DNA of 43,685 bases from a virus. Under the pieces are notes generated by a model. The model saw nothing but the letters and a program-made list of their open reading frames with translations, was not told the origin of the DNA and did not search any database. The stretch lies in IMG/VR virus record IMGVR_UViG_3300020202_000117, positions 1 through 43,685 of that record; one strand, written 5' to 3'. This document shows positions 1 to 6,074 of the stretch, in pieces (position 1 is the stretch's first letter; each line of letters starts with the position of its first letter). Position numbers and translations under genes: made by a program.

Positions 1-127
1 AGGCAGTCTCAATGTCTCGTCTTCGTATTTCTGAGCCATGGGAAGTTTAGGTACGGGGAACGGATAATTGTTCTTCATAGTCTCCACCCCGACTTCTTTT
101 AAGTAGTCGTAGAGCATGTCCCTTTTC
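1..127. repeat. Terminal direct repeat, copy 1 (circular closure)
   Basis: These 127 bases are identical to the last 127 bases of the window. An exact end overlap of this size is what an assembler leaves when a circular or terminally redundant molecule closes on itself. The overlap lies inside one open reading frame that continues across the join, which supports circularity over a chance repeat. The unique genome length is 43,558 bp. Confidence 0.95.
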
Positions 128-966
128 TCTGTCCGGACGATGTAATCCTGCCAAACCCGACCGTCAGTATGTCTTGGAAGCTCCAACCCTGAAATACCAC
201 CTAATTCAGTGGTGTATTTTTCCGCTATCTGCTTTCGCCTCTCTAGTGTTTCGCCTAATTTCCTAAACTTGATATTCAAATAAGCGGCCTGTAAATTATC
301 TAATCTTGAATTAACACCCCAATCCCGAGCATCAGTCTTGAAGTGGTTGCGGGCATCTTTGACGTAGTTGTACATTTTCTCATCATTGGTAACGAGCGCT
401 CCAGCATCCCCATAAGCGCCTAAGATTTTGGCTGGGTAAAAGGAGAAACAGCCAGCTATTCCAAATGAACCGGCTTTCTTGCTGTTATGGACTGCGCCTA
501 GTGCTTGAGCCGCATCCTCGATTACATGCCAACCGTACTTCTCGGCAATTTTTAAAATGTGGTCAAAGTGGGTATCAAACGCACCTTCGATATGAACCGG
601 GATAATCGCCTTAATGTTCCGGATTTCGTCTATCGGCAAGGCTCCGTCTAAATCATAAAAGATAGGTTCTGCCCCGACTTGCTTGATTACCTGAACTGAA
701 GCGACAAAAGTCCGGGAGGGAACCAAGACAAAATCCCCTGGTCCAATCCCTAGTCCCCGAAGGGCTAGATAAAGGGCATCAGTACAGGAGTTAAGCCCGA
801 TTGCGTATTTAGTCCCGCAAAAATCCGCTAGATGTTTTTCAAACTTTTCTGTATCTTCCCGCAAGATAAGGTCGCCATTAGTAAGCACCCTGTCGGTTGC
901 CCCTAAGACTTCCTTCCTTATTTGTGAATAGCCCAGCCCTGGGTTAAAGAACCTAATTGATGACAT
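1..966 (-). CDS. DegT/DnrJ/EryC1 aminotransferase, N-terminal 322 codons (continues at 43558)
   Basis: PLP-dependent aminotransferase of the DegT/DnrJ/EryC1 family, which moves an amino group from glutamate to a keto group on a nucleotide-linked sugar. The frame starts at the ATG at 966 (MSSIRFFNPG), runs open to base 1, and resumes at 43558 to stop at 43487, giving 345 aa, normal for the family. Visible motifs are IEDAAQALGA, then FYPAKILGAYGDAGA with the PLP-binding Lys near residue 178, and VNSRLDNLQAAYL near residue 230. The start overlaps the end of the SDR gene by 14 nt, and the stop overlaps the oxidoreductase start by 11 nt, so it sits mid-operon. WbpE-like (3-amino) and PglE/PseC-like (4-amino) roles are both possible; the sequence alone does not decide. 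Confidence 0.93.
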   Translation of the reverse strand, partial: MSSIRFFNPGLGYSQIRKEVLGATDRVLTNGDLILREDTEKFEKHLADFCGTKYAIGLNSCTDALYLALRGLGIGPGDFVLVPSRTFVASVQVIKQVGAEPIFYDLDGALPIDEIRNIKAIIPVHIEGAFDTHFDHILKIAEKYGWHVIEDAAQALGAVHNSKKAGSFGIAGCFSFYPAKILGAYGDAGALVTNDEKMYNYVKDARNHFKTDARDWGVNSRLDNLQAAYLNIKFRKLGETLERRKQIAEKYTTELGGISGLELPRHTDGRVWQDYIVRTEKRDMLYDYLKEVGVETMKNNYPFPVPKLPMAQKYEDETLRLP

Positions 967-1786
967 AAAATTTTCCTTGTTTAATTGCTATTTTTTCTTC
1001 ATCTAAAGTCATAAGCTTCTCATCCAAAGTCTCCCCCGGACGGGTGCCGATGATTTTAATTGGATAGTCTTCCCCATAAATCTCATTTTTCAAATCAATA
1101 ATCCTTTTTGGCTTGCCCATATCTAAAATCCACAACTGGCCGTTATTGCCCAATTCTCCAGCTTCAAGCACAAGCTCACACGCCTCTGGAATAGACATCA
1201 TATAGCGGGTCATTTCCGGGTCAGTAATGGTCAAAGGTTCGCCGGCCTCATACTGGCGCTTCCAAATCTGAAGGACACTTCCCCGGGAATGAGCGACATT
1301 GCCAAACCTGACAGCCACAAACCTGTTGCCACGGTTTCGGACAATGCTTTCGGCCGCAAGTTTGGTGATGCCCATAATACACTTGGCATTTACTACCTTG
1401 TCGGTTGAGACAAAGATAAATTTTTCCAGACATTCCCATCTCTGGGCTTCCCTGATTAAGTTAAGAGTGCCGTTAATGTTGGTTGCCACTGCTTCTTCCG
1501 GGTACTCTTCACAAGGTGTGACGTGCTTTAGAGCGGCGGCGTGGATGACTATCTCCGGCTTAAAATCCGAGAAGACATCAAATAAAGTATCCTGATTCCT
1601 GATGTCCCCATTACGGGAGGCAACCCACAAGCCTTTTTCCCGAAGCTCTGTCCGGAGGTCGAAAGCCCGGGTCTCATCTATATCGAGAATAAAGATAAAG
1701 TTTTTCTGGGCGGCCAGTTGCCTTACAAGTTCGCTTCCCACACTTCCTGCCCCGCCAGTAACTAATACACGTTTGTTTGTAATCAT
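953..1786 (-). CDS. CapD/FlaA1-type SDR, probable UDP-GlcNAc dehydratase or epimerase
   Basis: Short-chain dehydrogenase of the polysaccharide biosynthesis CapD family, 277 aa. The Rossmann motif TGGAGSVG is at residues 10-17. The catalytic region STDKVVNAKCIMGITK has Met-x3-Lys in place of the usual Tyr-x3-Lys, a hallmark of the FlaA1/WbpM/PglF dehydratases. GTRPGETLDEKL near the C terminus matches the family GxRPGEKLxE element. It is soluble and shorter than FlaA1 (about 330 aa), with no membrane segment like that of WbpM. The likely reaction is 4,6-dehydration (with or without C5 inversion) of UDP-GlcNAc to a 4-keto-6-deoxy sugar, which the DegT enzyme encoded next could aminate. Its ATG overlaps the transketolase stop (TAATG). 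The family is clear; the exact product is inferred. Confidence 0.9.
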   Translation of the reverse strand: MITNKRVLVTGGAGSVGSELVRQLAAQKNFIFILDIDETRAFDLRTELREKGLWVASRNGDIRNQDTLFDVFSDFKPEIVIHAAALKHVTPCEEYPEEAVATNINGTLNLIREAQRWECLEKFIFVSTDKVVNAKCIMGITKLAAESIVRNRGNRFVAVRFGNVAHSRGSVLQIWKRQYEAGEPLTITDPEMTRYMMSIPEACELVLEAGELGNNGQLWILDMGKPKRIIDLKNEIYGEDYPIKIIGTRPGETLDEKLMTLDEEKIAIKQGKFYVIN

Positions 1787-2277
1787 TAGAGTCTGATGTA
1801 ATTAGGGTTTTTAGAATGGTATGAATATAAAACCGCTTCTTTGACTTCCTCTAAACTCTTGGGGTTGTGCCACATCAGGCCGATATTGTCGCAAAAATCA
1901 AAGTCTTCCTTTTCATGCAGGAGATTGTGAGAAAACCCAAGAAACTTGTAAGAAGAACTACCCTTTACCCCTAAAAGGGTTACCGGGGCGTTATGGCAAA
2001 CAAGCGCATTCCTGACCATCTCCCCTGGCCGAAAGAGCGAGAAGTTAATCATGGTGTAGTAAAAAACCTTGAATCCAGAGAGGGCGAGAGTGGCAGCGAT
2101 AATCATCGCACTTTGTTCAGTGACCCCAAGGTTTAGGACTTTAAACTTATTCTTTGGGTCGTCTAAATACATGAAGCCAACATCAGGGATAATGACCACG
2201 ATATTCGGGTCGTTTAATTCGTTGAGCGTATTGATAAACTGCCTTCGGTTATCTAAGTTCTTTACAAGCTTGCCCAT
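1786..2277 (-). CDS. Minimal transketolase pyrimidine-binding (Pyr) subunit
   Basis: Second half of a split transketolase, 163 aa. It has only the TPP Pyr domain: the catalytic glutamate motif LGVTEQS is near residue 52, followed by GFKVFYYTMINF and a terminal NPNYIRL that matches the end of the Pyr domain. Split C-terminal subunits are usually about 300 aa and carry a Transketolase_C domain, which is absent here. The frame looks intact, since the stop overlaps the next ATG as TAATG. It overlaps the N-terminal subunit gene by 29 nt, so the two are probably translated together and form a heterodimer or heterotetramer. In sugar loci such pairs transfer a two-carbon ketol unit; the substrate here is unknown. 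Confidence 0.9.
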   Translation of the reverse strand: MGKLVKNLDNRRQFINTLNELNDPNIVVIIPDVGFMYLDDPKNKFKVLNLGVTEQSAMIIAATLALSGFKVFYYTMINFSLFRPGEMVRNALVCHNAPVTLLGVKGSSSYKFLGFSHNLLHEKEDFDFCDNIGLMWHNPKSLEEVKEAVLYSYHSKNPNYIRL

Positions 2278-3022
2278 ATTCTTTTTCGTCTAATTGTTTA
2301 TAGTGGTACAAATTATTGTCCTCAAAAATTGAAACGCCTTTACCTTTGGTAGTCTTGGCGATAATTACCTTCGGTTGCTCCACGCCTTCGCAGTAATCAA
2401 GGGCTGTTTCGATTTGTTTAAAGTCATGCCCGTCCACGTCTATCACATCAAAGTTAAAAGCATCCCATTTAGAACCCAGGCAATCCATATCCAAAACCGT
2501 CTCAGTCTTACCCATGGCCTGATGGCCGTTTCTGTCGACAATTACCACCAAGTTATCTAAACCATGATGACTAGCTAAAGCGGCTGCTTCCCAAGTCGTA
2601 CCGATGGCTTGTTCCCCGTCTGACATCAGGACATAAACTGTTCCCTTTTCGCCCCGAAGCTTCTTTCCAAGAGCGTAACCGACTCCGGCTGGTAGGCCAT
2701 AGCCCATGCTCCCGCCGGCAAATTCACAGCCCCAATATCCAAGGGGTTCAACTAGACCGATATATTTAGACTTGCCGTCACAGTAAGTTTCGATTGCTTC
2801 TTTTGGCATTAATCCGTGCTTAACTCCCAGTGCATAGATGGTCGCCGCCACCCAACCTTTTGAAACCACCAGCTTATCTTTTTTAAAATCAGCCTTGTCG
2901 TAAAGGACAGTCAGCAAATCTACGCAGGAAAAATTAGACCCGATGTGCGAAGTCTGGGCTTTGAAAAGCATCTCTAAGACTGTCTTTCTAATTTGTTTTG
3001 CTGTTTTCTCGTAGTTTTTCAT
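2249..3022 (-). CDS. Transketolase N-terminal (TPP PP-domain) subunit
   Basis: First half of a split transketolase, 257 aa, matching the TPP-binding PP domain. The motif MSDGEQAIGTTWEAA followed by IVDRNGHQ reproduces the GDG-x(about 26)-N element that binds magnesium and the diphosphate. HIGSNFSCVDLLTVLY near residues 26-41 matches the conserved N-terminal sugar-phosphate region (family form HxGSxLSxxD), and GGSMGYGLPAGVGYALG is also typical. It starts at ATG 3022, overlapping the nuclease stop as ATGA, and is followed by the Pyr subunit. Phages sometimes carry transaldolase for carbon metabolism, but this pair sits among sugar-nucleotide genes, which points to glycan synthesis rather than the pentose phosphate pathway. 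Confidence 0.92.
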   Translation of the reverse strand: MKNYEKTAKQIRKTVLEMLFKAQTSHIGSNFSCVDLLTVLYDKADFKKDKLVVSKGWVAATIYALGVKHGLMPKEAIETYCDGKSKYIGLVEPLGYWGCEFAGGSMGYGLPAGVGYALGKKLRGEKGTVYVLMSDGEQAIGTTWEAAALASHHGLDNLVVIVDRNGHQAMGKTETVLDMDCLGSKWDAFNFDVIDVDGHDFKQIETALDYCEGVEQPKVIIAKTTKGKGVSIFEDNNLYHYKQLDEKEYGQACKELR

Positions 3023-3390
3023 TTCTTTATTCGTGAAAAATAATTTGATTTAGCGGTAATGACGACATAGGTTATTTCCGGGTAGTTGTCTTCAAAGAGT
3101 TTCCTTTTAAGTCTCCAGATTTCAGTGGCAAAACCTTTCGCCTCCCACGCTTCTTGATGACCATCGGTAAAGGTAAGAAGGAAATCAACCCTATGACCAC
3201 AGATTTTTGAGCCTCCACGACCGTAAAGAGTAAAGGTTTTCTGGGGTTCAACCTTATTAATCGTTCCAGTTCTTTTAAGTAAAACAATCTCTTGGGCAAC
3301 AGCCGATTCCAGTTGACTATCATATTTTCGTCCTTCAAAGACTGTTTTTTTGTTGCCATATTTATTAGCTTTTCTTTGATACCAAACCAT
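3019..3390 (-). CDS. DUF1064-type endonuclease (Holliday junction resolvase-like)
   Basis: 123-aa protein matching the phage DUF1064 family, a small nuclease with a PD-(D/E)XK-like core. The sequence begins YGNKKTVFEGRKYDSQLES, typical of the family (conserved YDS and a following Glu). CGHRVDFLLTF supplies the central Asp, and EAWEAKGF followed by WRLKRKLFEDNYPE matches the family's KGF..WRLK.KLF.YP block. A role in resolving branched DNA before packaging, or in recombination, is the usual expectation. Its start overlaps the 59-aa zinc-finger gene by 26 nt and its stop overlaps the transketolase start, so it is the first recognisable enzyme of this long co-transcribed block. Confidence 0.82.
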   Translation of the reverse strand: MVWYQRKANKYGNKKTVFEGRKYDSQLESAVAQEIVLLKRTGTINKVEPQKTFTLYGRGGSKICGHRVDFLLTFTDGHQEAWEAKGFATEIWRLKRKLFEDNYPEITYVVITAKSNYFSRIKK

Positions 3391-3544
3391 TCATTCTTTG
3401 TTTATGATTTTGATAAAAAAGTATCTCTAACTGCTTATCCTGGAGTTCGTTTACCAGCCTTGAGGCAAATTCCCGGCAGTCTTCTGAGCAGTATTTGTAT
3501 TTGGCAGGCTTATTACAGACCACACATTTCTTTTGTTTTTCCAT
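3365..3544 (-). CDS. 59-aa zinc-finger-like protein
   Basis: Small reading frame starting MEKQKKCVVCNK. It has CVVC near residues 7-10 and CSEDC near residues 19-23, a four-cysteine arrangement (CxxC...CxxxC) that suggests one bound zinc. The remainder is a charged helix. Similar stand-alone phage and bacterial zinc-finger peptides resemble the conserved cysteine-rich region of DNA-binding or RNA-binding proteins, but no function can be assigned. It overlaps the nuclease start by 26 nt in another frame, and AGAAGAAGAA upstream is a weak ribosome site. Translation is supported by the conserved cysteine spacing and by the coupling with its neighbour. Confidence 0.7.
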   Translation of the reverse strand: MEKQKKCVVCNKPAKYKYCSEDCREFASRLVNELQDKQLEILFYQNHKQRMNGLVSKKS

Positions 3545-3576
3545 TTCTTCTTCTATGTAAGTTAATTAAAGGGGGT

Positions 3577-3669
3577 TTAATCTCTGTTTAAGTTCCACAT
3601 AAGAAAAGCGAAACTCCCAAAAATGATTAGTATAGTCAAGACTCCTGCAAGATTTTCTCCAATTTCCAT
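3577..3669 (-). CDS. 30-aa single-span membrane peptide (predicted)
   Basis: Short frame reading MEIGENLAGVLTILIIFGSF followed by AFLMWNLNRD. A hydrophobic stretch of about 19 residues sits between an acidic start and a charged end, as expected for a one-pass membrane peptide. It lies in the gap between the 148-aa gene and the 59-aa zinc-finger gene. The ribosome site (AAAGAGAAT) is weak. A frame this short can arise by chance, so the call rests on the clean membrane-peptide composition. Confidence 0.45.
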   Translation of the reverse strand: MEIGENLAGVLTILIIFGSFAFLMWNLNRD

Positions 3670-3694
3670 ATTTTTATTCTCTTTATTTAAGTAA

Positions 3695-3806
3695 TGGGTT
3701 GGGGAGAAGAGTAAAATCACGGAAGTCTGAAATTAGGCCTTTTGAGCGTACTGCCTTATTCGTTGTATTCGGCAGAACCCCACGATTTTACCCTCACTTC
3801 AACCCA
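3695..3806 (-). ncRNA. Nested stem structure A (candidate structured RNA or mRNA 3' element)
   Basis: Three nested stems are perfect by eye: TGGGTTG (3695-3701) with CAACCCA (3800-3806), GTAAAATC (3711-3718) with GATTTTAC (3784-3791), and CTGCC (3751-3755) with GGCAG (3771-3775). The element ends at the stop codon of the 148-aa gene (3807) and precedes the 30-aa peptide. No promoter was found for it, so it may be a 3' structure on the mRNA rather than a free RNA. The strand is inferred from the neighbouring genes. Confidence 0.55.
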
Positions 3807-4253
3807 CTACTTTTGGTGATTAACTGATTGTTTAAATTCTTTTAACCGACCCATAATCTCTTTTTTAGTCTCTTTGGCTTGAGTTTCATTACCATAAAAA
3901 GTAATTTCCCAAATAAAGTGAGCAACAATTTCTTCAAACATATAGTGGTCTAAAGTATCTTGGCTTATGGGGAGATTTGCTAGTTCCGACCATTTTCTAA
4001 AAGACAACGAATATTTATCTGTGGCTATTGCATATCCCCTGTTATCAACTGCCTCCCCTAAAGGCTCATCCACCAACCAACCGTAAACCTTAATCTGCAA
4101 CTTTTCATCACTAGCTTTTCTTTTCCTAACTTTTTGCAAGTATTCAAAAACGCTTTTATAACGATTTTTGTCTGTCGGATAAAAATATCTAATAGCTCGT
4201 TCTACCTCCTCCCATTTCACAACTTTTACTAAATCCCTAATTGTTATATTCAT
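3807..4253 (-). CDS. Hypothetical protein, 148 aa
   Basis: No firm family recognised. It starts MNITIRDLVKVVKWEEVERA and has the look of a small alpha/beta protein with acidic and aromatic residues. The opening, a short helix followed by W-E-E-V and a tyrosine-rich segment, recalls a widespread bacterial family of unknown function (I think DUF6557), but I cannot confirm this. There is no signal peptide or membrane segment. It follows the 42-aa zinc-finger gene with 32 nt between them and has only a weak ribosome site (AAAGGTTAAAAGCC). Confidence 0.75.
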   Translation of the reverse strand: MNITIRDLVKVVKWEEVERAIRYFYPTDKNRYKSVFEYLQKVRKRKASDEKLQIKVYGWLVDEPLGEAVDNRGYAIATDKYSLSFRKWSELANLPISQDTLDHYMFEEIVAHFIWEITFYGNETQAKETKKEIMGRLKEFKQSVNHQK

Positions 4254-4280
4254 TGGCTTTTAACCTTTAATTTTTGAGAT

Positions 4281-4299
4281 AGCCCTTATGACAAGGGCT
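4281..4299 (-). promoter_or_regulatory. Stem-loop holding the stop codon of the 42-aa gene
   Basis: AGCCCTT (4281-4287) and AAGGGCT (4293-4299) form a perfect 7-bp stem with a 5-nt loop. On the minus strand the TAA stop of the upstream 42-aa gene straddles the loop and the base of the 3' arm. It could act as a weak terminator or control coupling to the 148-aa gene, but no T-run follows. Confidence 0.5.
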
Positions 4300-4414
4300 T
4301 GACCGCCATCAGTCTCTCTAAAAGAGTTTCGATACAGATAGAGCAGATTTGAAACTTTGACTGGAACTTACAATCAGGCGTGAACTCCTTTTTGCAGTAG
4401 CGGCAGTGTTCCAT
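4286..4414 (-). CDS. 42-aa double-CxxC zinc-finger peptide
   Basis: Short frame starting MEHCRYCKKEFTPDC and containing ICSICIE. The two CxxC pairs (residues 4-7 and 24-27) fit a small zinc ribbon, and a further Cys is at residue 15. The ribosome site is excellent (AAGGAGG, four bases before the ATG), which is why I believe this very short gene. A potential RNA switch overlaps this site (4419-4494). Phage zinc ribbons often bind DNA, RNA or host RNA polymerase, but nothing here assigns a target. Confidence 0.75.
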   Translation of the reverse strand: MEHCRYCKKEFTPDCKFQSKFQICSICIETLLERLMAVKPLS

Positions 4415-4418
4415 TGAG

Positions 4419-4494
4419 CCTCCTTATCCTATGTGTGTATATCCTGTGGATAACTCCCAATTTAACTACTCTTTTATCCCTCATATGGGAGTTA
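4419..4494 (-). promoter_or_regulatory. Candidate RNA switch with alternative pairing over a ribosome site
   Basis: On the minus strand a 9-bp stem TAACTCCCA (4494-4486) / TGGGAGTTA (4459-4451) is interleaved with GGATAA (4479-4474) / TTATCC (4453-4448), an H-type pseudoknot sharing three bases. The same TTATCC is also complementary to GGATAA at 4429-4424, which abuts and overlaps the AAGGAGG ribosome site of the 42-aa gene. The two pairings exclude each other, so the element could open or close translation. This is by-eye pairing only. Confidence 0.45.
4445..4453 (-). promoter_or_regulatory. DnaA box, perfect consensus
   Basis: TGTGGATAA on the plus strand is TTATCCACA on the minus strand, the strong DnaA-binding consensus. 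A second perfect copy lies at 6986-6994. Two copies 2.5 kb apart do not define an origin, and this one also takes part in the RNA pairing described at 4419-4494. Confidence 0.5.
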
Positions 4495-4598
4495 AAAAAG
4501 TTCTTAATTAATCAATAAATTGGGCAAAATTTTGGTAAACAGTCAGGTTAGCCTGCCTAGAGCCTGAATTTTTGTCTGGTTCCAAAATCGCCAAGTTT

Positions 4599-4671
4599 CT
4601 TTAATGAACAAGTGAGGTCTCCCGTTGCCGAGTAGTCAGGCAGAGCGGGAAATGTCGTCTGTTCACTAAAG
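4599..4671 (-). ncRNA. Nested stem structure B (candidate structured RNA)
   Basis: The outer 12-bp stem joins 4599-4610 (CTTTAATGAACA) and 4660-4671 (TGTTCACTAAAG). Its single imperfect position is a G-U pair only when read as minus-strand RNA and an A-C mismatch on the plus strand. Inside are TCCCG (4620-4624) / CGGGA (4646-4650) and TGCC (4626-4629) / GGCA (4639-4642). It lies between the 109-aa gene and the 42-aa gene. The upstream promoter is not convincing. Confidence 0.6.
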
Positions 4672-4742
4672 GGGTCAGTCCAAGTTTTTTAGGAGATGCA
4701 CTGATAGCTCCTATTTATTGAATTGTCGTAAATGCTGAAATA

Positions 4743-5072
4743 CTAGTAGGTCAAATCTGCGGTCTGCCAATACCGGCGGGGAAGAAAAATTTGGGCTTTG
4801 TGGTCTTCCTCTTTTTTAAAGTGATAATATTGGCCGTTTTTATCTATCTGTTCGGCAGTGGTGATGTAAATGCGGTTGTCCTCGGTATCGTGGACGTGGA
4901 TGGTGTAGTTATTGGGAAGTAAGACATCTCGAAAATACCGGCCGTCTATTCCCCAAGCGTCCAATTTCCGGAAAAGGTGAAAACTCTTTTTTACTTTCTT
5001 TTTAAATGTGTTTCCGACAAGTTCCCCGATAACTCTTTCATTAGGGGTGTTTTCGTTTATTTTGATAAGCAT
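4743..5072 (-). CDS. Hypothetical protein, 109 aa
   Basis: Unrecognised. It starts MLIKINENTPNERVIGEL and is basic in the middle (FKKKVKKSFHLFRK), with alternating hydrophobic residues after that (YTIHVHDTEDNRIYITTAEQ). This suggests a small beta-rich protein. It has no signal peptide, membrane segment or cysteine motif. It is flanked on both sides by structured non-coding stretches rather than coupled to other genes, and lies in the early-type small-gene region near the ssDNA-binding-like protein. Confidence 0.7.
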   Translation of the reverse strand: MLIKINENTPNERVIGELVGNTFKKKVKKSFHLFRKLDAWGIDGRYFRDVLLPNNYTIHVHDTEDNRIYITTAEQIDKNGQYYHFKKEEDHKAQIFLPRRYWQTADLTY

Positions 5073-5102
5073 TTAGGCGAAAAGATTATTTTGCTCTAAA
5101 GA

Positions 5103-5162
5103 TTGGTCCGGTTTTGCTGATAAGGGATTGCCTAAAAACCTTATAGCTACCTATCGGACCAA
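5103..5162 (-). ncRNA. Nested stem structure C (candidate structured RNA)
   Basis: TTGGTCCG (5103-5110) pairs perfectly with CGGACCAA (5155-5162), and inside it ATAAGG (5120-5125) pairs with CCTTAT (5139-5144). It sits about 30 nt upstream of the 109-aa gene. It may be part of that gene's leader or, with structure D, part of one longer RNA. Confidence 0.55.
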
Positions 5163-5186
5163 ACCTTAAAACAAAATTTTTATTAC

Positions 5187-5224
5187 CCCCGATTAAGAGC
5201 TAAGGAAGTCCTCTCAATCAGGGG
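5187..5224 (-). ncRNA. Stem-loop D
   Basis: CCCCGATTAAGAG (5187-5199) pairs with CTCTCAATCAGGGG (5211-5224), about 12 bp with one bulge. The internal mismatch becomes G-U on the minus strand and stays A-C on the plus strand, favouring a minus-strand RNA. It lies 24 nt from structure C in the 252-nt gap between the 86-aa and 109-aa genes. Confidence 0.55.
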
Positions 5225-5246
5225 AATAAACAATGGGTAATTTACG

Positions 5247-5272
5247 AAAAAACCCAGACCATTTAACTGGTC
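5247..5272 (-). terminator. Possible intrinsic terminator after the 86-aa gene
   Basis: On the minus strand GACCA (5272-5268) pairs with TGGTC (5261-5257), and TGGG then TTTTTT follow. The stem is only 5 bp and the T-run starts four bases after it, so termination is likely partial. A perfect anti-16S sequence GGAGGTGA lies just upstream (5281-5274). Confidence 0.4.
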
Positions 5273-5324
5273 GTCACCTCCTCCCATATGCCAGTGGCTA
5301 TGAGAGAAGGAAACACTAGCTAAA

Positions 5325-5585
5325 CTATCGAACTCTCTTTACTACCCACCCTGAATCATCAGCTAGGGTTCGAGTGACATAATTCTTTCGGGAACCGTTT
5401 AACTTCTGGTACATCGCAGTTGAAACCGTCACTCTATAAGGCCATTCACTTTTCTCAATTACTACTGCTTCATCTAAAGCCAGCGACTTGATGGCTACTT
5501 CAAACGGAGCAAATCTGTTGGCCTTGTCACCAAACCTGTTTTTGAAGTTAAGGCTTTCGTACTCTTTTTTTCCAATTACTTTCAT
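5325..5585 (-). CDS. Hypothetical protein, 86 aa
   Basis: No family recognised. It starts MKVIGKKEYESLNFKN and contains EVAIKSLALDEAVVIEKSEW, then a run of basic residues to the end (VTRTLADDSGWVVKRVR). The pattern fits a small alpha/beta nucleic-acid-binding fold, but this is only an impression. It follows the ssDNA-binding-like gene with 27 nt between them and is probably co-transcribed with it. Confidence 0.7.
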   Translation of the reverse strand: MKVIGKKEYESLNFKNRFGDKANRFAPFEVAIKSLALDEAVVIEKSEWPYRVTVSTAMYQKLNGSRKNYVTRTLADDSGWVVKRVR

Positions 5586-5612
5586 ATCTTTTCCTTTTTT
5601 AATTGCGACCTT

Positions 5613-6074
5613 TTAAAAATTAATATCATCTGCCGTTATTACATCCATATCTCCGAAAGGCGGCTCATTGCTTGAATCATGCTTGTTGGCAATCCACTTA
5701 TGGAACCTATCGGCGACTTTCAACAGCTTTTCACTGTCTATACTTTCTCCGCCCTGTACTTTCGCTACCGCAAAATTAGTGGCACAAATTAAAGCCTGCT
5801 GTCTCTCAATCGAAGTCCTGTCTTCCGGGGTAGTTCTACTAAACCCGTTGCCAGTTTTTAACTTCTTAAACTGCAAAACTTTCTTCCCGGCAAATTCCTT
5901 CTCTATCACATCACCCTCGTAGGTCTGTCCGACATCTACTTTGGCAAAGGTTTCCATTATCTGCGGGGCTTGGTTATCAACCGTTCCCATAAAGACCACT
6001 TTAGTTAAGTTCTTGCCGTCTTTGGTGGTGATGTTTTCGCTCGTTACTATGCTTTGTATTAGTACTTTGCTCAT
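5613..6074 (-). CDS. Probable ssDNA-binding / OB-fold-like protein
   Basis: 153 aa. The first 75 residues alternate hydrophobic residues in an OB-fold-like way (SKVLIQSIVTSENITTKDGK through FAGKKVLQFKKLK). A helical segment follows (RTSIERQQALICATNFAVAK). The C terminus is acidic and ends ITADDINF, close to the DDIPF-type tip by which bacterial SSBs recruit partner proteins. Known: such tips bind repair and replication proteins. Inferred: this is the phage ssDNA-binding protein, possibly acting with the DUF1064 nuclease. It is translationally coupled to the 56-aa gene before it (ATGA overlap). Confidence 0.65.
   Translation of the reverse strand: MSKVLIQSIVTSENITTKDGKNLTKVVFMGTVDNQAPQIMETFAKVDVGQTYEGDVIEKEFAGKKVLQFKKLKTGNGFSRTTPEDRTSIERQQALICATNFAVAKVQGGESIDSEKLLKVADRFHKWIANKHDSSNEPPFGDMDVITADDINF

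Larger units (their letters stand above)
4415..4742. other. Non-coding stretch between two small genes
   Basis: 328 bases with no credible gene. Reading on the minus strand it holds the nested stem structure B (4599-4671) with a hairpin AGGAG/CTCCT upstream of it (4691-4711). Then comes a short CAGG/CCTG hairpin (4544-4555), then the pseudoknot-like switch and DnaA box just ahead of the 42-aa gene (4419-4494). Confidence 0.8.

Noticed and set aside
1299-1595. Open frame on the plus strand opposite the SDR gene
   Set aside because: It is a reverse-strand shadow of the SDR gene; it has no family features and no ribosome site.
4700-4760. Sigma70 promoter for structure B (TTGACC at 4754-4749)
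   Set aside because: The hexamer at the right distance (TTACGA) is too poor and the better -10 candidate is 22 bases away.
5186-5287. 34-codon minus-strand frame starting ATG GGA GGA GGT
   Set aside because: Its ATG lies within the GGAGG region and it spans two hairpins; more likely non-coding.
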